Source: Oscillospiraceae bacterium
Lineage (GTDB): Bacteria > Bacillota > Clostridia > Oscillospirales > CAG-272
Direction of reading: 5' to 3'
Length of the DNA: 49,825 bases
Assembly (NCBI GenBank): GCA_015064685.1
Contig: SVRT01000016.1
Location: forward strand, 1-49,825
In this document: positions 1-8,750 of the stretch, piece by piece
How the letters are laid out: each line of letters opens with the position of its first letter
How positions within the stretch are numbered: the first letter of the stretch is position 1
Made by a program: the position numbers and the translations under genes
Notes under the pieces: model-generated
Told to the model about the DNA's origin: nothing
The model's input: the letters and a program-made list of their open reading frames with translations, nothing else
Database searches by the model: none

Positions 1-126
1 AGGTTTCGCCGCGTGCGCGCGGCGACCAACGCTCCGCGCGTTGGATTGGCGGTCGCTTTTTGGAAAAAGCGACGTAAAAACTTTCATTCGCTTCGCACTA
101 AACCGTTCGACAAATCAAAATTTGAA
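1..126 (+). repeat. Truncated intergenic repeat element E1 (right end)
   Basis: Non-coding stretch at the window edge made of three consecutive hairpins: GCCGCG/CGCGGC (8-23), CCAACGC/GCGTTGG (28-46), and GTCGCTTTTT/AAAAAGCGAC (52-73). It ends with the 18-mer GACAAATCAAAATTTGAA at 109-126. The same 18-mer closes four other intergenic elements in this window (27390-27407 reversed, 37945-37962, 45689-45706, 49672-49689 reversed with one change), always with the GACAAATC side facing the element body. I therefore read this as the right-hand end of another copy whose left end lies outside the window. The body sequence differs from the other copies. Confidence 0.6.
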
Positions 127-140
127 ATTCCATAGCATAC

Positions 141-176
141 AAAAAAGGACTGACTCAGTGGAGTCAGTCCTTTTTT
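141..176. terminator. Bidirectional intrinsic terminator
   Basis: Perfect 10-bp stem GGACTGACTC/GAGTCAGTCC with an AGTG loop, flanked by six A on the left and six T on the right, so it works on both strands. On the minus strand it follows the stop of the alpha-galactosidase gene by a few bases. Confidence 0.9.
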
Positions 177-179
177 ATA

Positions 180-1499
180 TTAGAAAACAGGGTAGCCTGC
201 CTTTTCGTGAGCTTCAACAAGCTCGTTGACCATAGCGACGATCTCGTCGGTCGAAAGCTCGGCGCCCGTATGAGGATCCATCATAGCCGCCTGATAGAGC
301 GTCTCGATGCTGCCCGTATGAGCCGCCTCGATAGTGAGCATCTGGCAGTAGATGTTGGAGGAGTTCATAGCCGCTAGCTGAAGGGGAAGCACGCCAACCT
401 TAGTGGGTGTGATACCGTTCTTGTTGACGACACAGGGAACCTCAACGCAAGCCTCGTCGGGGAGGTTGGAGATGCAGCCGTTATTGATAACGTTACCGCC
501 GATCATATAAGGCTCGTCCGAAACGATAGCTTCCATAATGTGCGAAGCATACTCGCGCGAGCGTGTGTGCTGGACCTCACCGCCGTTGAGGATGCGCTCC
601 TTCTGTCCCGCCCAGTTCTTGATCTGCGAAACACAGCGGCGGGGGTACTCGTCAAGCGGAATATTGAACTTTTCGATAAGATCGTCTCTGCCTTGCTTGA
701 TGTAGAAGGGGTTGTACTCTGCGTTATGCTCGCTCGACTCTGTGCAGTAATAACCGAGCTTGTCGATATAGTCAAAGCGGACCATATCCTCGTGCTTCTC
801 GTTCGCGTTCTTTTCCTTTGCGCGGCGTCTGATCTCGGGATAGAGGTCGTTGCCGTCCTTGTCGTGTATCTCAAGGAGCCAAGCCATATGGTTGATTCCG
901 GCGATCTTGTCATAGCGGCCCTCAACCTTGTCTTCCATACCAAGCTTTTCAAGAAGTCTGCCCGAGCAGACCTGAACGCTGTGGCAAAGACCGACCGTCT
1001 TGACCTTGGTATATCTCTGCATATAGCCCGTGATTATGGACATGGGGTTGGTGTAGTTGAGGAGCCATGCATCAGGGCAGACCTCCTCAATATCAGCCGC
1101 AAAGTCCTTCATAACCTTGATAGTTCTCATTCCGCGCATAATACCGCCGATACCGAGAGTGTCAGCAATTGTCTGACGGAGACCGTACTTCTTGGGGATC
1201 TCAAAATCTATAATAGTGCAGGGATCGTAAAGACCGACCTGGATCGCGTTGATAACGAAATCCGCGCCTCTGAGCGCGTCCTTTCTCTCTTCAACACCGA
1301 GATATTTTTCAATGGTAGCTCTACCCTCATTGATGGATTTATTCATCGCACTAATGAGAATATAAGACTCCTCAAGTCTGTCCGCGTCAATGTCGTAAAG
1401 TGCTATATCAACGTCATGGAACAAATCGCAGAGCATAGTATCTCCGAGAACGTTTTTGGAAAACACGGTGCTTCCGGCACCCATAAATGTGATCTTCAT
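180..1499 (-). CDS. melA: Alpha-galactosidase, glycoside hydrolase family 4 (MelA-like)
   Basis: Cytoplasmic GH4 enzyme that uses NAD+ and Mn2+ to hydrolyse alpha-galactosides by a redox-elimination mechanism (family knowledge). The 439-residue product opens with a Rossmann signature (FMGAGS, about residues 5-10), has NYTNPM at 149-154, and shows the metal-site motif CHSV at 172-175 with a second histidine in GINH near 204. CHSV is the form typical of GH4 alpha-galactosidases rather than alpha-glucosidases or 6-phospho-glucosidases. The start at 1499 is chosen because GAAAGGA lies just upstream; an in-frame ATG 48 bases further upstream lacks a ribosome site. It is divergent from an AraC-type regulator that probably controls it. 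An alpha-galacturonidase role cannot be fully excluded, given the GH28-like gene nearby. Confidence 0.9.
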   Translation of the reverse strand: MKITFMGAGSTVFSKNVLGDTMLCDLFHDVDIALYDIDADRLEESYILISAMNKSINEGRATIEKYLGVEERKDALRGADFVINAIQVGLYDPCTIIDFEIPKKYGLRQTIADTLGIGGIMRGMRTIKVMKDFAADIEEVCPDAWLLNYTNPMSIITGYMQRYTKVKTVGLCHSVQVCSGRLLEKLGMEDKVEGRYDKIAGINHMAWLLEIHDKDGNDLYPEIRRRAKEKNANEKHEDMVRFDYIDKLGYYCTESSEHNAEYNPFYIKQGRDDLIEKFNIPLDEYPRRCVSQIKNWAGQKERILNGGEVQHTRSREYASHIMEAIVSDEPYMIGGNVINNGCISNLPDEACVEVPCVVNKNGITPTKVGVLPLQLAAMNSSNIYCQMLTIEAAHTGSIETLYQAAMMDPHTGAELSTDEIVAMVNELVEAHEKAGYPVF

Positions 1500-1558
1500 C
1501 CTTGTTTTTCCTTTCAAAATTAATCTTTTTTTGGGATGCTTATCCATCCTTGCCTTTA

Positions 1559-1564
1559 ATTATA
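1559..1564 (-). promoter_or_regulatory. Probable -10 box for the GH4 gene
   Basis: TATAAT on the minus strand (ATTATA on plus), about 60 bp upstream of the GH4 start. No good -35 box is visible at the right distance, which fits a promoter that needs an activator such as the divergent AraC-type protein. Confidence 0.4.
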
Positions 1565-1587
1565 CATTATTTTTTCAAAAAAATCTA

Positions 1588-1617
1588 TTGCATTATGTAA
1601 CTAATCTGTGTTATAAT
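1588..1617 (+). promoter_or_regulatory. Promoter of the AraC-family regulator gene
   Basis: TTGCAT (1588-1593), an 18-bp spacer and a perfect TATAAT (1612-1617), about 48 bp before the regulator start. The GH4 and regulator promoters lie back to back within roughly 60 bp, so one operator could serve both. Confidence 0.7.
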
Positions 1618-1665
1618 GTAGCCAGAGCATGGCATAAAGTAACTTTTTTCATCGGAGGTAAAATT

Positions 1666-2415
1666 ATGTACGAATGTGTACTTGCCAACCGTCATTTCAA
1701 GGATCTCAATCCAATACTCTTCGGAGAGGAGGAGTGTGCGCCGGGACACTCATACGGACCGCGCGCCAGAGAATATACTCTTATCCATTTTGTCTCAAGC
1801 GGACGGGGAACCTTCAGGTGCAACGGAGTGGACCATCCCGTCTCTGCCGGGGAGGCATTTATCATCTGCCCCGATGACGTAACTACGTATTTTGCCGACA
1901 GAGAAGACCCGTGGGATTACGCCTGGATCGGCTTTGACGGAGAGCTTAGCGAGCATTTCAGACTGCTCCCCCCCGTAGTGCAGTACACTACCGACTGGGC
2001 AAGAGAGATAGCTCACCTCGACAGAGAATGGAACACGATAGAGCATCACGTAGCATCAAAGCTTTTTTTGATGTATTCCGAGTGGTTTTCGGGAACCAAG
2101 GGAAAAACCGACTATGTAAAGACCGTCAAGGACTACGTAAACGCAAAATATATCCAGACGATATCGGTTGAGGACATCGCAAAGCAGATGAATCTTGACC
2201 GCCGCTATCTGTCAAGAATATTCAAGCAGAAAACAGGAAAGAGCATCCAGGAATACATAATCTGGGTCAGAATGGAGAAGGCCAAGAAGTTTTTAAGACA
2301 GGGATACACCGTTGCCGACTCCGCAAGGCTGTGCGGATACGACGACGTCTGTAATTTTTCAAAAATGTTCAAAAAGCATACCTCGGTAAGTCCGGGAAAG
2401 TGGAAAGGCGAATGA
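1666..2415 (+). CDS. AraC-family transcriptional regulator with cupin sensor domain
   Basis: 249-residue regulator. The N-terminal half (about 1-130) has the sugar-sensing AraC cupin pattern, including a HFVSSGRGTF strand and a PDDVTTYFAD region. The C-terminal 100 residues hold two helix-turn-helix motifs: one around SVEDIAKQMNLDRRYLSRIF, the other in the GYDDVCNFSKMFKK region, which is the family signature. The start at 1666 has GGAGGT at 1654-1659; a longer reading upstream has no ribosome site. It is divergently transcribed from the GH4 alpha-galactosidase, the usual arrangement for a local activator of an alpha-galactoside gene. The ligand is unknown but probably a galactoside or galactose. 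Confidence 0.9.
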   Translation: MYECVLANRHFKDLNPILFGEEECAPGHSYGPRAREYTLIHFVSSGRGTFRCNGVDHPVSAGEAFIICPDDVTTYFADREDPWDYAWIGFDGELSEHFRLLPPVVQYTTDWAREIAHLDREWNTIEHHVASKLFLMYSEWFSGTKGKTDYVKTVKDYVNAKYIQTISVEDIAKQMNLDRRYLSRIFKQKTGKSIQEYIIWVRMEKAKKFLRQGYTVADSARLCGYDDVCNFSKMFKKHTSVSPGKWKGE

Positions 2416-2460
2416 TCCATACAGAAAAGCGCGTGAATAGTCGAAAATTATACCAGACTA

Positions 2461-2489
2461 TTGACTAAAGATATAGTATGTGATATAAT
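2461..2489 (+). promoter_or_regulatory. Promoter of the polysaccharide gene cluster
   Basis: TTGACT (2461-2466), a 17-bp spacer and TATAAT (2484-2489). Transcription would start near 2496, giving a leader of about 120 nt before the first aminotransferase gene. No obvious terminator hairpin with a T-run is seen from here to 25833, so this may drive the whole block. Confidence 0.8.
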
Positions 2490-2614
2490 ATAAAATATGT
2501 AGGTGTAAATTTTTTATCGGGAGTTTCCAACCGATAAACAAAACACCTCTTTGAGAACAATTCCTTGCAGAAAGCATGGCATAAACAGTCGCCACAATGA
2601 TTTGGAGGTCTACT

Positions 2615-3832
2615 ATGAACGTTAAAATGAATATACCGTTTTCTCCTCCCGATATTGGAGAAGATGAAATAGCAGAGGTTGCCGAGGCGTTGCGCTCCGG
2701 ATGGATCACAACCGGTCCCAGAACAAAAAAGCTTGAAAAGCTGATCGCGGAATACGTAGGCACTGAAATGTGCGTATGTCTCAACTCTCAGACCGCGTGT
2801 GCAGAGATGGCTCTTCGCTTGCTTGGAGTTGGGGAGGGTGACGAGGTAATCACAAGTGCGTATACATACACCGCTTCCGCTTCCATTATAGACCACGTAG
2901 GAGCGAAGATCGTGCTTGTGGATATACAGAACGACCGCCCCGAAATCGACTACGACGCACTTGAAGCCGCTATAACAGAAAGGACCAAAGCGATAATCCC
3001 GGTCGACATCGGAGGTGTGCCTTGCGACTATGAGCGAATATTTGAGATCGTTGAAAAGAAGAAAGACATTTTCAAGCCTAACAGTAAGATACAAAGCGCC
3101 CTTGGAAGAGTGGCGGTAATGGCTGACACAGCACACTCGTTTGGCGCATCCGTAGGCGAGAGAATGGTAGGATGCATTGCGGATTTCTCCTCTTTCTCGT
3201 TCCACGCGGTAAAGAACCTCACCACAGCCGAGGGCGGCGCACTTACATGGCGCAATATAGAGGGAATTGATAATGCTGAGATATACAAGCAGCTCCAGCT
3301 ATTCTCACTTCACGGCCAGAGCAAAGACGCCCTTGCAAAGACCCAGCTCGGTGCATGGGAATACGATATAGTCGGCACGTGGTATAAGTGCAACATGACC
3401 GACATTGCAGCCGCAGTCGGACTCAAACAGCTTGAGCGCTACCCCGAAATGCTTAAAAGGCGACAGGACATCATCTCGGCATATGACAAAGCTCTCAAGG
3501 AGATCGGAGTAAAGGTACTGGATCATTACACCGATTCATATACCTCGTCCGGACATCTTTATTTGACAAGAGTACCCGGTATCAATGCCGAGCAAAGACA
3601 TGAGATCATCGTAAAGATGGCAGAGCGCGGCATTGCCTGCAACGTGCATTATAAGCCGCTTCCGATGCACACTGCATACAAGAATCTTGGGTTTGATATT
3701 AAGGATTATCCCCACGCGTATGCGTATTTTGCAAACGAGATATCACTCCCTCTGCATACCTGTCTTACCGACGAGCAGGTAGAGTACGTTATAACAAATT
3801 ACACAGATGTTTTAAAGGAATACATAAAATGA
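2615..3832 (+). CDS. DegT/DnrJ/EryC1/StrS-family PLP sugar aminotransferase
   Basis: 405-residue fold-type I aminotransferase that transfers an amino group to a keto sugar nucleotide. The PLP lysine is K200 in FSFHAVKNLTTAEGG and the cofactor-binding aspartate is D171 in the DTAHSFG motif, both classical for the family. The ATG at 2615 has GGAGGT at 2603-2608; an in-frame ATG at 2597 overlaps that site. It is the first gene of the polysaccharide cluster and shares an ATGA overlap with the sugar transferase that follows. That pairing resembles the PglE/PglC-type start of UDP-2,4-diamino or 4-amino sugar pathways, but no UDP-sugar 4,6-dehydratase is present, so the substrate may instead be the RmlB product. 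Confidence 0.88.
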   Translation: MNVKMNIPFSPPDIGEDEIAEVAEALRSGWITTGPRTKKLEKLIAEYVGTEMCVCLNSQTACAEMALRLLGVGEGDEVITSAYTYTASASIIDHVGAKIVLVDIQNDRPEIDYDALEAAITERTKAIIPVDIGGVPCDYERIFEIVEKKKDIFKPNSKIQSALGRVAVMADTAHSFGASVGERMVGCIADFSSFSFHAVKNLTTAEGGALTWRNIEGIDNAEIYKQLQLFSLHGQSKDALAKTQLGAWEYDIVGTWYKCNMTDIAAAVGLKQLERYPEMLKRRQDIISAYDKALKEIGVKVLDHYTDSYTSSGHLYLTRVPGINAEQRHEIIVKMAERGIACNVHYKPLPMHTAYKNLGFDIKDYPHAYAYFANEISLPLHTCLTDEQVEYVITNYTDVLKEYIK

Positions 3833-4590
3833 TACTGAAAAAATGGGACAAGCTTCCGCCTGAGATGCAGACCGAGGAGGTCAGAAAGTATTACGACATA
3901 CTGAGAAAAAAGAGTGTGAGTCTTTTTTTCAAGCGTGTGTTTGACATCGTTGTATCCCTTATTATGCTGATAATTCTTTCCCCCGTATTTCTCATCCTCG
4001 CAATAGCGATAAAGATCGATTCAAAGGGACCGGTTTTTTACAGACAGGTAAGAATAACACAGTACAACAAAAAATTCAGGATCTTCAAGTTCAGATCAAT
4101 GGTGCAAAACGCTGACCGCGGATCACAGGTCACGGTTGGGAACGACAGCCGAATAACACGGGTAGGAAAGCTCGTAAGAAAATGTAGACTTGACGAGATA
4201 AGTCAGCTTATCGACGTTTTCCGAGGTAAGATGTCATTCGTCGGAACACGTCCCGAGGTACCGAAATACACCGAGCAGTACACTCCCGAAATGATGGCAA
4301 CGCTTCTGTTGCCCGCAGGAGTAACGTCTATGGCAAGCATCCTTTATAAAGACGAGGATAAATTGCTCGACGGAGCTGAGGACACGGATAAGGTCTACGT
4401 AGAAAAGGTCCTCCCCGCAAAAATGAGATATAACCTCCACGAGATCGAGCATTTCGGTTTTTGGAGGGATATCGGTACAATGTTCAAAACGGTATTCGCC
4501 GTGCTTGGCAAAGAATACCCCGACACACTTGCAGCCGACAGCGACGCAGAGAACAAAACAGAAAAACAAGAGGTAAACGCAAATGATTGA
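3829..4590 (+). CDS. Initiating sugar-1-phosphate (undecaprenyl-phosphate) transferase
   Basis: 253-residue bacterial sugar transferase of the monotopic phosphoglycosyl transferase class (PglC/WbaP C-terminal domain). It transfers a sugar phosphate from a nucleotide sugar to undecaprenyl phosphate to start the repeat unit at the inner membrane. It has one hydrophobic re-entrant helix (about 37-62, with SPVF breaking it), the KFRSM motif near 87-91, the catalytic Asp-Glu pair in RLDEISQ (D122, E123), and VGTRPE near 138-143. The polytopic N-terminal half of WbaP is absent. The C-terminal 50 residues are extra and acidic. It is translationally coupled to the preceding aminotransferase and overlaps the next gene by 8 bases. 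Confidence 0.92.
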   Translation: MILKKWDKLPPEMQTEEVRKYYDILRKKSVSLFFKRVFDIVVSLIMLIILSPVFLILAIAIKIDSKGPVFYRQVRITQYNKKFRIFKFRSMVQNADRGSQVTVGNDSRITRVGKLVRKCRLDEISQLIDVFRGKMSFVGTRPEVPKYTEQYTPEMMATLLLPAGVTSMASILYKDEDKLLDGAEDTDKVYVEKVLPAKMRYNLHEIEHFGFWRDIGTMFKTVFAVLGKEYPDTLAADSDAENKTEKQEVNAND

Positions 4591-5335
4591 TGGACTCGTA
4601 TCGGTAATAATGCCGACGTATAATTGTGCAAAATTCATCGCGGAGACACTTGATTCGATCAAGGCTCAGACGTATGAGAATTGGGAAGTGGTTATAGTTG
4701 ACGACTGCTCCAAGGATAACACAAAAGAGATTGTGGATGCGTATATTGCCGCAGATCCGCGAATCAAGTATCACTGTCTTGAGGTAAACTCAGGCGCCGC
4801 AGTTGCACGTACCAAGGCGATGGAGCTTGCCGAGGGTGAGTATATGGCGTTCTGCGACAGTGACGACCTTTGGATGCCCGATAAGCTCGAGCGTCAGCTT
4901 GCTTTTATGAAGGAAAACGGATATGCGTTCACCTGCACCGCGTACGAGCAAATAAATGAAGAGACACAGCCTCTCAACAGAGTGATCAAAACAGTTAAAA
5001 AGACAAACTATAACAGACTTTTGCTCGACTGTCCCGTAGGAAACTCTTCAGTCATGTATAGTGTAAAGCAGATGGGCAAGTTCGAGGTGCCGAACATCAG
5101 AAAGAGAAATGACGACGCTCTCTGGCTCCAGATGCTGAAAAAAGAGAAGTACATTTACGGTATGCCCGACGTTCTTATGAGATACCGTATCCGTTCAAAT
5201 TCTATATCTTCAAATAAGCTCTCGGTAATAAAGTACCATTGGATCCTTTACCGTGAGATAGAGCACCTTAACGTTTTCAGATCTGCATTCCATATCTGCT
5301 GGTGGTGCTTTTTGAAGGTGTTCAGAATAAAATAA
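4583..5335 (+). CDS. Glycosyltransferase family 2
   Basis: 250-residue GT-A-fold enzyme, probably adding the second sugar on the cytoplasmic face. It starts with the family pattern VSVIMPTYN, has the VDDCSKD nucleotide-binding turn (about 40-46) and the metal-binding CDSDD motif (91-95). The C-terminal part has a WLQM segment and a hydrophobic, tryptophan-rich tail (HICWWCFLKVF) that may touch the membrane. It overlaps the initiating transferase gene by 8 bases, so the two are translated together. The sugar specificity cannot be read from the sequence. Confidence 0.9.
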   Translation: MIDGLVSVIMPTYNCAKFIAETLDSIKAQTYENWEVVIVDDCSKDNTKEIVDAYIAADPRIKYHCLEVNSGAAVARTKAMELAEGEYMAFCDSDDLWMPDKLERQLAFMKENGYAFTCTAYEQINEETQPLNRVIKTVKKTNYNRLLLDCPVGNSSVMYSVKQMGKFEVPNIRKRNDDALWLQMLKKEKYIYGMPDVLMRYRIRSNSISSNKLSVIKYHWILYREIEHLNVFRSAFHICWWCFLKVFRIK

Positions 5336-5360
5336 GCTGTAAATCGGAGGAACGTCTCAA

Positions 5361-6497
5361 ATGAAGGTCTTACATATCAACTGCAACTATCTGACGACCG
5401 TCCTTCATCAAACTATGATCGAGCACTTGAATGATGAAGGCGTTGAGAGCGTAATATTCGCTCCCACGTACGATGCGAGCAGAGCGACCATAACCCCACA
5501 TTCAAACGTAATAGTATCAGAATGCTTCAAAAAGTGGGACCGTGTCTGGTTTGACTATAAGCAAAAAAAGATATTCTCCGCAATAAATAAAAGCGTAGAA
5601 GCCAAAGACTTTGATTGCATACATGCTTATACGCTCTATACGGACGGAAACAGCGCGCGAAAGCTCTCAAAGAAATACGGCAAGCCCTACGTAGTGGCCG
5701 TAAGAGATACCGACGTTAACTTTTTCTTCAAGCTCATGCCTCACCTTCGCAGCCGCGGAGTAAAGATCATGCTTGACGCCGCAAGAGTATTCTTCCTTTC
5801 AACGACGTATCGCGATTTTGTTATAGAAAAATACGTACCCGAAGATAAAAGAGAAGAGATACTGAAAAAAAGTCTTATTATGCCTAACGGCATAGATGAT
5901 TTTTGGTTCAACAACGTATATGCACAAAGAGATACGGATAAGAGCATAAGATCTTTTGACGAAAAGAAGATCAGAATAGTTTTTGCGGGCAGAATAAACA
6001 ACAATAAAAATCCCCTGACAACACTCAAAGCTATCGATATACTTGAAAGCAAAGGATATCAGTGCAGCTTTACAGTAGTCGGAGGATTTGAGGATCAGTC
6101 ACTGAAGGATGATTTGCTCGGCGACAAGAGAGTGACATACGTCGCAAAGTGTCCGAAGGAAGAGCTTGTAAATTATTATCGTCAGAGTGACATGTTCGTT
6201 ATGCCATCTCACCAGGAGACCTTCGGTCTTGTTTATGCCGAGGCCATGAGCCAGGGCTTGCCGGTCCTTTACACTAAGGGACAGGGCTTTGACGGACAGT
6301 TTGCCGACGGAGAGATAGGATATGCCATAGACTCGCATTCGCCCGAGGATATCGCAGCAAAGATAATCCTTGTAACCGAAAACTATAAAAAGCTCAGTGA
6401 AAGATGTACCGAAGCATTCAAAAAATTCAATTGGCACGGCATCGTCCACAAGTATTCAGAGCTATATACTGAAATAAAGAAAGAATCAGAGGCTTGA
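5361..6497 (+). CDS. Glycosyltransferase family 4 (GT-B fold)
   Basis: 378-residue retaining glycosyltransferase. The C-terminal nucleotide-sugar domain begins near FAGRINNNKNPLTTL and contains the E-x7-E motif in PSHQETFGLVYAEAMSQG, the hallmark of GT4. The N-terminal acceptor domain begins MKVLHINCNYLTT. A GGAGG precedes the start by about 11 bases. It lies 25 bases after the GT2 gene in the same operon and is followed closely by the polymerase-like gene. It probably adds a later sugar of the repeat unit. Confidence 0.9.
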   Translation: MKVLHINCNYLTTVLHQTMIEHLNDEGVESVIFAPTYDASRATITPHSNVIVSECFKKWDRVWFDYKQKKIFSAINKSVEAKDFDCIHAYTLYTDGNSARKLSKKYGKPYVVAVRDTDVNFFFKLMPHLRSRGVKIMLDAARVFFLSTTYRDFVIEKYVPEDKREEILKKSLIMPNGIDDFWFNNVYAQRDTDKSIRSFDEKKIRIVFAGRINNNKNPLTTLKAIDILESKGYQCSFTVVGGFEDQSLKDDLLGDKRVTYVAKCPKEELVNYYRQSDMFVMPSHQETFGLVYAEAMSQGLPVLYTKGQGFDGQFADGEIGYAIDSHSPEDIAAKIILVTENYKKLSERCTEAFKKFNWHGIVHKYSELYTEIKKESEA

Positions 6498-6519
6498 TAG
6501 CCTTTGAATGGTGATACGT

Positions 6520-7731
6520 ATGACAGAGACACGTGATATGCGACACGCAAACATAGATTCGGGAGATAAGCGTCTCTCGTTCACTCTTTGCGCAATAGTC
6601 ACAGGTCTGTTTATGACTAACATATCCGAGGGAATAGGACATTTGCTTGGTGTAAATGCGGAAACGGTGTCTTTGGCGTGCAAGCTGCTGATATTGCTCT
6701 CGCTTCTGGTCTGTGCAACTGTCATTCTGGAAAGACTGAATGTGATGATGGTATTGACCGCGCTCGCATTTGTCATATGTGTGATCTTGAATTTTATAAT
6801 TTTCCCCGACAATTCAGTATTTTTTGCCAAAACGGTGTCAACCTTTTTATTGACGATACTGCCGGGAATGATCTGCCTTATGGCACTTGAGGATTACCGC
6901 CCATGCCTTCGCGCGCTTATCGTGGCTTCGTGCATAATATCTCTTATCAACACGTTCGTCCTTTTGATTATGAGCGACGTGCAGTTCGGCTCGGGATATA
7001 GCATGGGATACGCCAATTCAATGATCCTTCCCACAAACGTGCTGATATACGTTCTGCTTGAAAAGAACGTCAGCTTTTTGAAAAAGGTAGGCGTGGCATT
7101 GCTGATAGTTTTGAACATCGTTTCTGTAATGGCATACGGATCTCGCGGCGCATTGGTAGCGATAATGGCATTCGTTCTGGTGTTTGGATTCAAGATGCTG
7201 CGAAAAAAAACCGACTTTCTGATAATACTTGCAATAATAATGACGCTTCTTTTGTGCGTCATATTCTACCGTCAGATATTCTCTGCGGTGTATAATCTGC
7301 TCAAGCAGTTTGGATTCAACAGCAGAACACTCTATCTGCTCAGCACCGATATCGGACACGATAGCGGAAGGAGCGAGCTTTGGGGAGAGGTTATTGCTGA
7401 TATATCAAGCAATCCCTTTATCGCGCATGGGATAAACGGCGATTATGCCCTGATCGGAATATACAGCCATAGCTTCATTTTTGAGCTCGTGCATTCACTC
7501 GGTATCCTCTTTGGAGGAATCGCAATTATCTTTGTTTTATATCTGATCATACGCACGGTATTCTCCAGATCGGATGAGTATAATGCAGTAAAATCGGTAA
7601 TGCTGTTCTCATTTTTCCCGATATGTCTGTTCAGCCTGAGCGTGTGGACAAATATGTACTTCTGGCTTTGGTTAACAGTTTGTCTCAGGGGATACGCAAT
7701 ACAAAACAAATCTACAACAAAGAGGATCTAA
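6520..7731 (+). CDS. O-antigen/capsule polymerase-like membrane protein (Wzy-like)
   Basis: About 403 residues, almost entirely hydrophobic, with roughly ten predicted membrane segments and one larger loop (about 250-320) containing SRTLYLLSTDIGHDSGRSELWG. That layout and the R-x-LxW region resemble O-antigen polymerases and ligases (Wzy_C family), which join lipid-linked repeat units outside the membrane. I chose ATG 6520, which has GGTGA five bases upstream; ATG 6508 has no ribosome site. Sequence conservation in this family is low, so the call rests on topology and on its position between glycosyltransferases and a flippase. Confidence 0.75.
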   Translation: MTETRDMRHANIDSGDKRLSFTLCAIVTGLFMTNISEGIGHLLGVNAETVSLACKLLILLSLLVCATVILERLNVMMVLTALAFVICVILNFIIFPDNSVFFAKTVSTFLLTILPGMICLMALEDYRPCLRALIVASCIISLINTFVLLIMSDVQFGSGYSMGYANSMILPTNVLIYVLLEKNVSFLKKVGVALLIVLNIVSVMAYGSRGALVAIMAFVLVFGFKMLRKKTDFLIILAIIMTLLLCVIFYRQIFSAVYNLLKQFGFNSRTLYLLSTDIGHDSGRSELWGEVIADISSNPFIAHGINGDYALIGIYSHSFIFELVHSLGILFGGIAIIFVLYLIIRTVFSRSDEYNAVKSVMLFSFFPICLFSLSVWTNMYFWLWLTVCLRGYAIQNKSTTKRI

Positions 7732-7733
7732 CC

Positions 7734-8729
7734 GTGGATAAAAACATTCAGGTAACAGTATACTGTGCCGCATACAATCACGAAAAGTATATAAGACAGG
7801 CCCTCGAGGGCTTTGTAATGCAGAAAACAAATTTTGACTTTGAGGTTTTGGTGCACGACGATGCGTCAACCGACGGAACTGCAAGTATCATAAAAGAGTT
7901 TGAGCTTGCATACCCGGACATCATCAAGCCGATATATCAGACAGAAAACCAGCACTCCAAGGGAGTAGACAGAATATATACGTGGTGGTTACCGATAACG
8001 CGTGGAAAGTATATCGCCGTCTGTGAAGGCGACGATTATTGGACCGACCCTCTCAAACTCCAGAAGCAGTATGACTATATGGAGGCAAATCCCGATTGCT
8101 CGCTTGTCGCGCATACGGCAGATACCTTGCACGAGGACACGGGAATGTTCGTTCCTTATACAACAAAGTATGAGTTTACAACACCCGAGAAGCAGGACGT
8201 TTCTGCGCAAGCACTCATCAACGACCATTTGATCTTCCCCACAGCATCAATGTTTTACAAGACCGAGTATTACGTCAACAACGAAGCCTTCATCAGATCA
8301 ATAAAGTCCTTTGATTACGTTACGAAGATACTTCTCGCATCCACAGGACGAGTCCACGTCCTCCCCGATAAGATGTCGGTATACAGAAAGGGAGCAGACG
8401 GATCGTGGTCGGTGCGCATACTCGCAGATCCCGAAAAATTTATGAAGCACACAGAGGTTGCGGTCAACAACCTCGAGCAAATAAACAAATACACGTCATA
8501 CAAATATGACAGTGAGATAAAAGAGGCAATACTCAAGAGAAGGTTCGAGGCATATTACACTCTTGCGGACACAAAAACCTTGAAAAAACCGCCATATCTT
8601 GAGCTATATAAAAAGCTATCATTCAAAAACAAGGTCTATATGTATCTTACGAAGTATGCGCCTTGGGCGGCATCTGCCGGACGAGGCATTTACAGAAAGA
8701 TCAAGCATAAAAAAATCAAATCTTCCTAA
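7734..8729 (+). CDS. Glycosyltransferase family 2
   Basis: 331-residue GT-A enzyme. It opens VTVYCAAYNHEKYI, carries HDDASTDGT (41-49) as the nucleotide-binding turn, and has EGDDYW (98-103) as the metal-binding motif. This is the subtype often annotated as a GT2 that modifies capsule or teichoic-type polymers. The start is taken as GTG 7734, directly after the polymerase stop, because AGAGGA lies 8 bases upstream. A longer in-frame reading would overlap the polymerase by more than 100 bases and adds no family sequence. The C-terminal region is basic. Confidence 0.88.
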   Translation: MDKNIQVTVYCAAYNHEKYIRQALEGFVMQKTNFDFEVLVHDDASTDGTASIIKEFELAYPDIIKPIYQTENQHSKGVDRIYTWWLPITRGKYIAVCEGDDYWTDPLKLQKQYDYMEANPDCSLVAHTADTLHEDTGMFVPYTTKYEFTTPEKQDVSAQALINDHLIFPTASMFYKTEYYVNNEAFIRSIKSFDYVTKILLASTGRVHVLPDKMSVYRKGADGSWSVRILADPEKFMKHTEVAVNNLEQINKYTSYKYDSEIKEAILKRRFEAYYTLADTKTLKKPPYLELYKKLSFKNKVYMYLTKYAPWAASAGRGIYRKIKHKKIKSS

Positions 8730-8750
8730 TGGAAAACCAAGGAGAATAAA

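Noticed and set aside
540..1523. A 327-codon plus-strand reading frame opposite the GH4 gene
   Set aside because: It mirrors a clear GH4 coding region, has no convincing ribosome site or family motif, and is explained by codon bias of the real gene.
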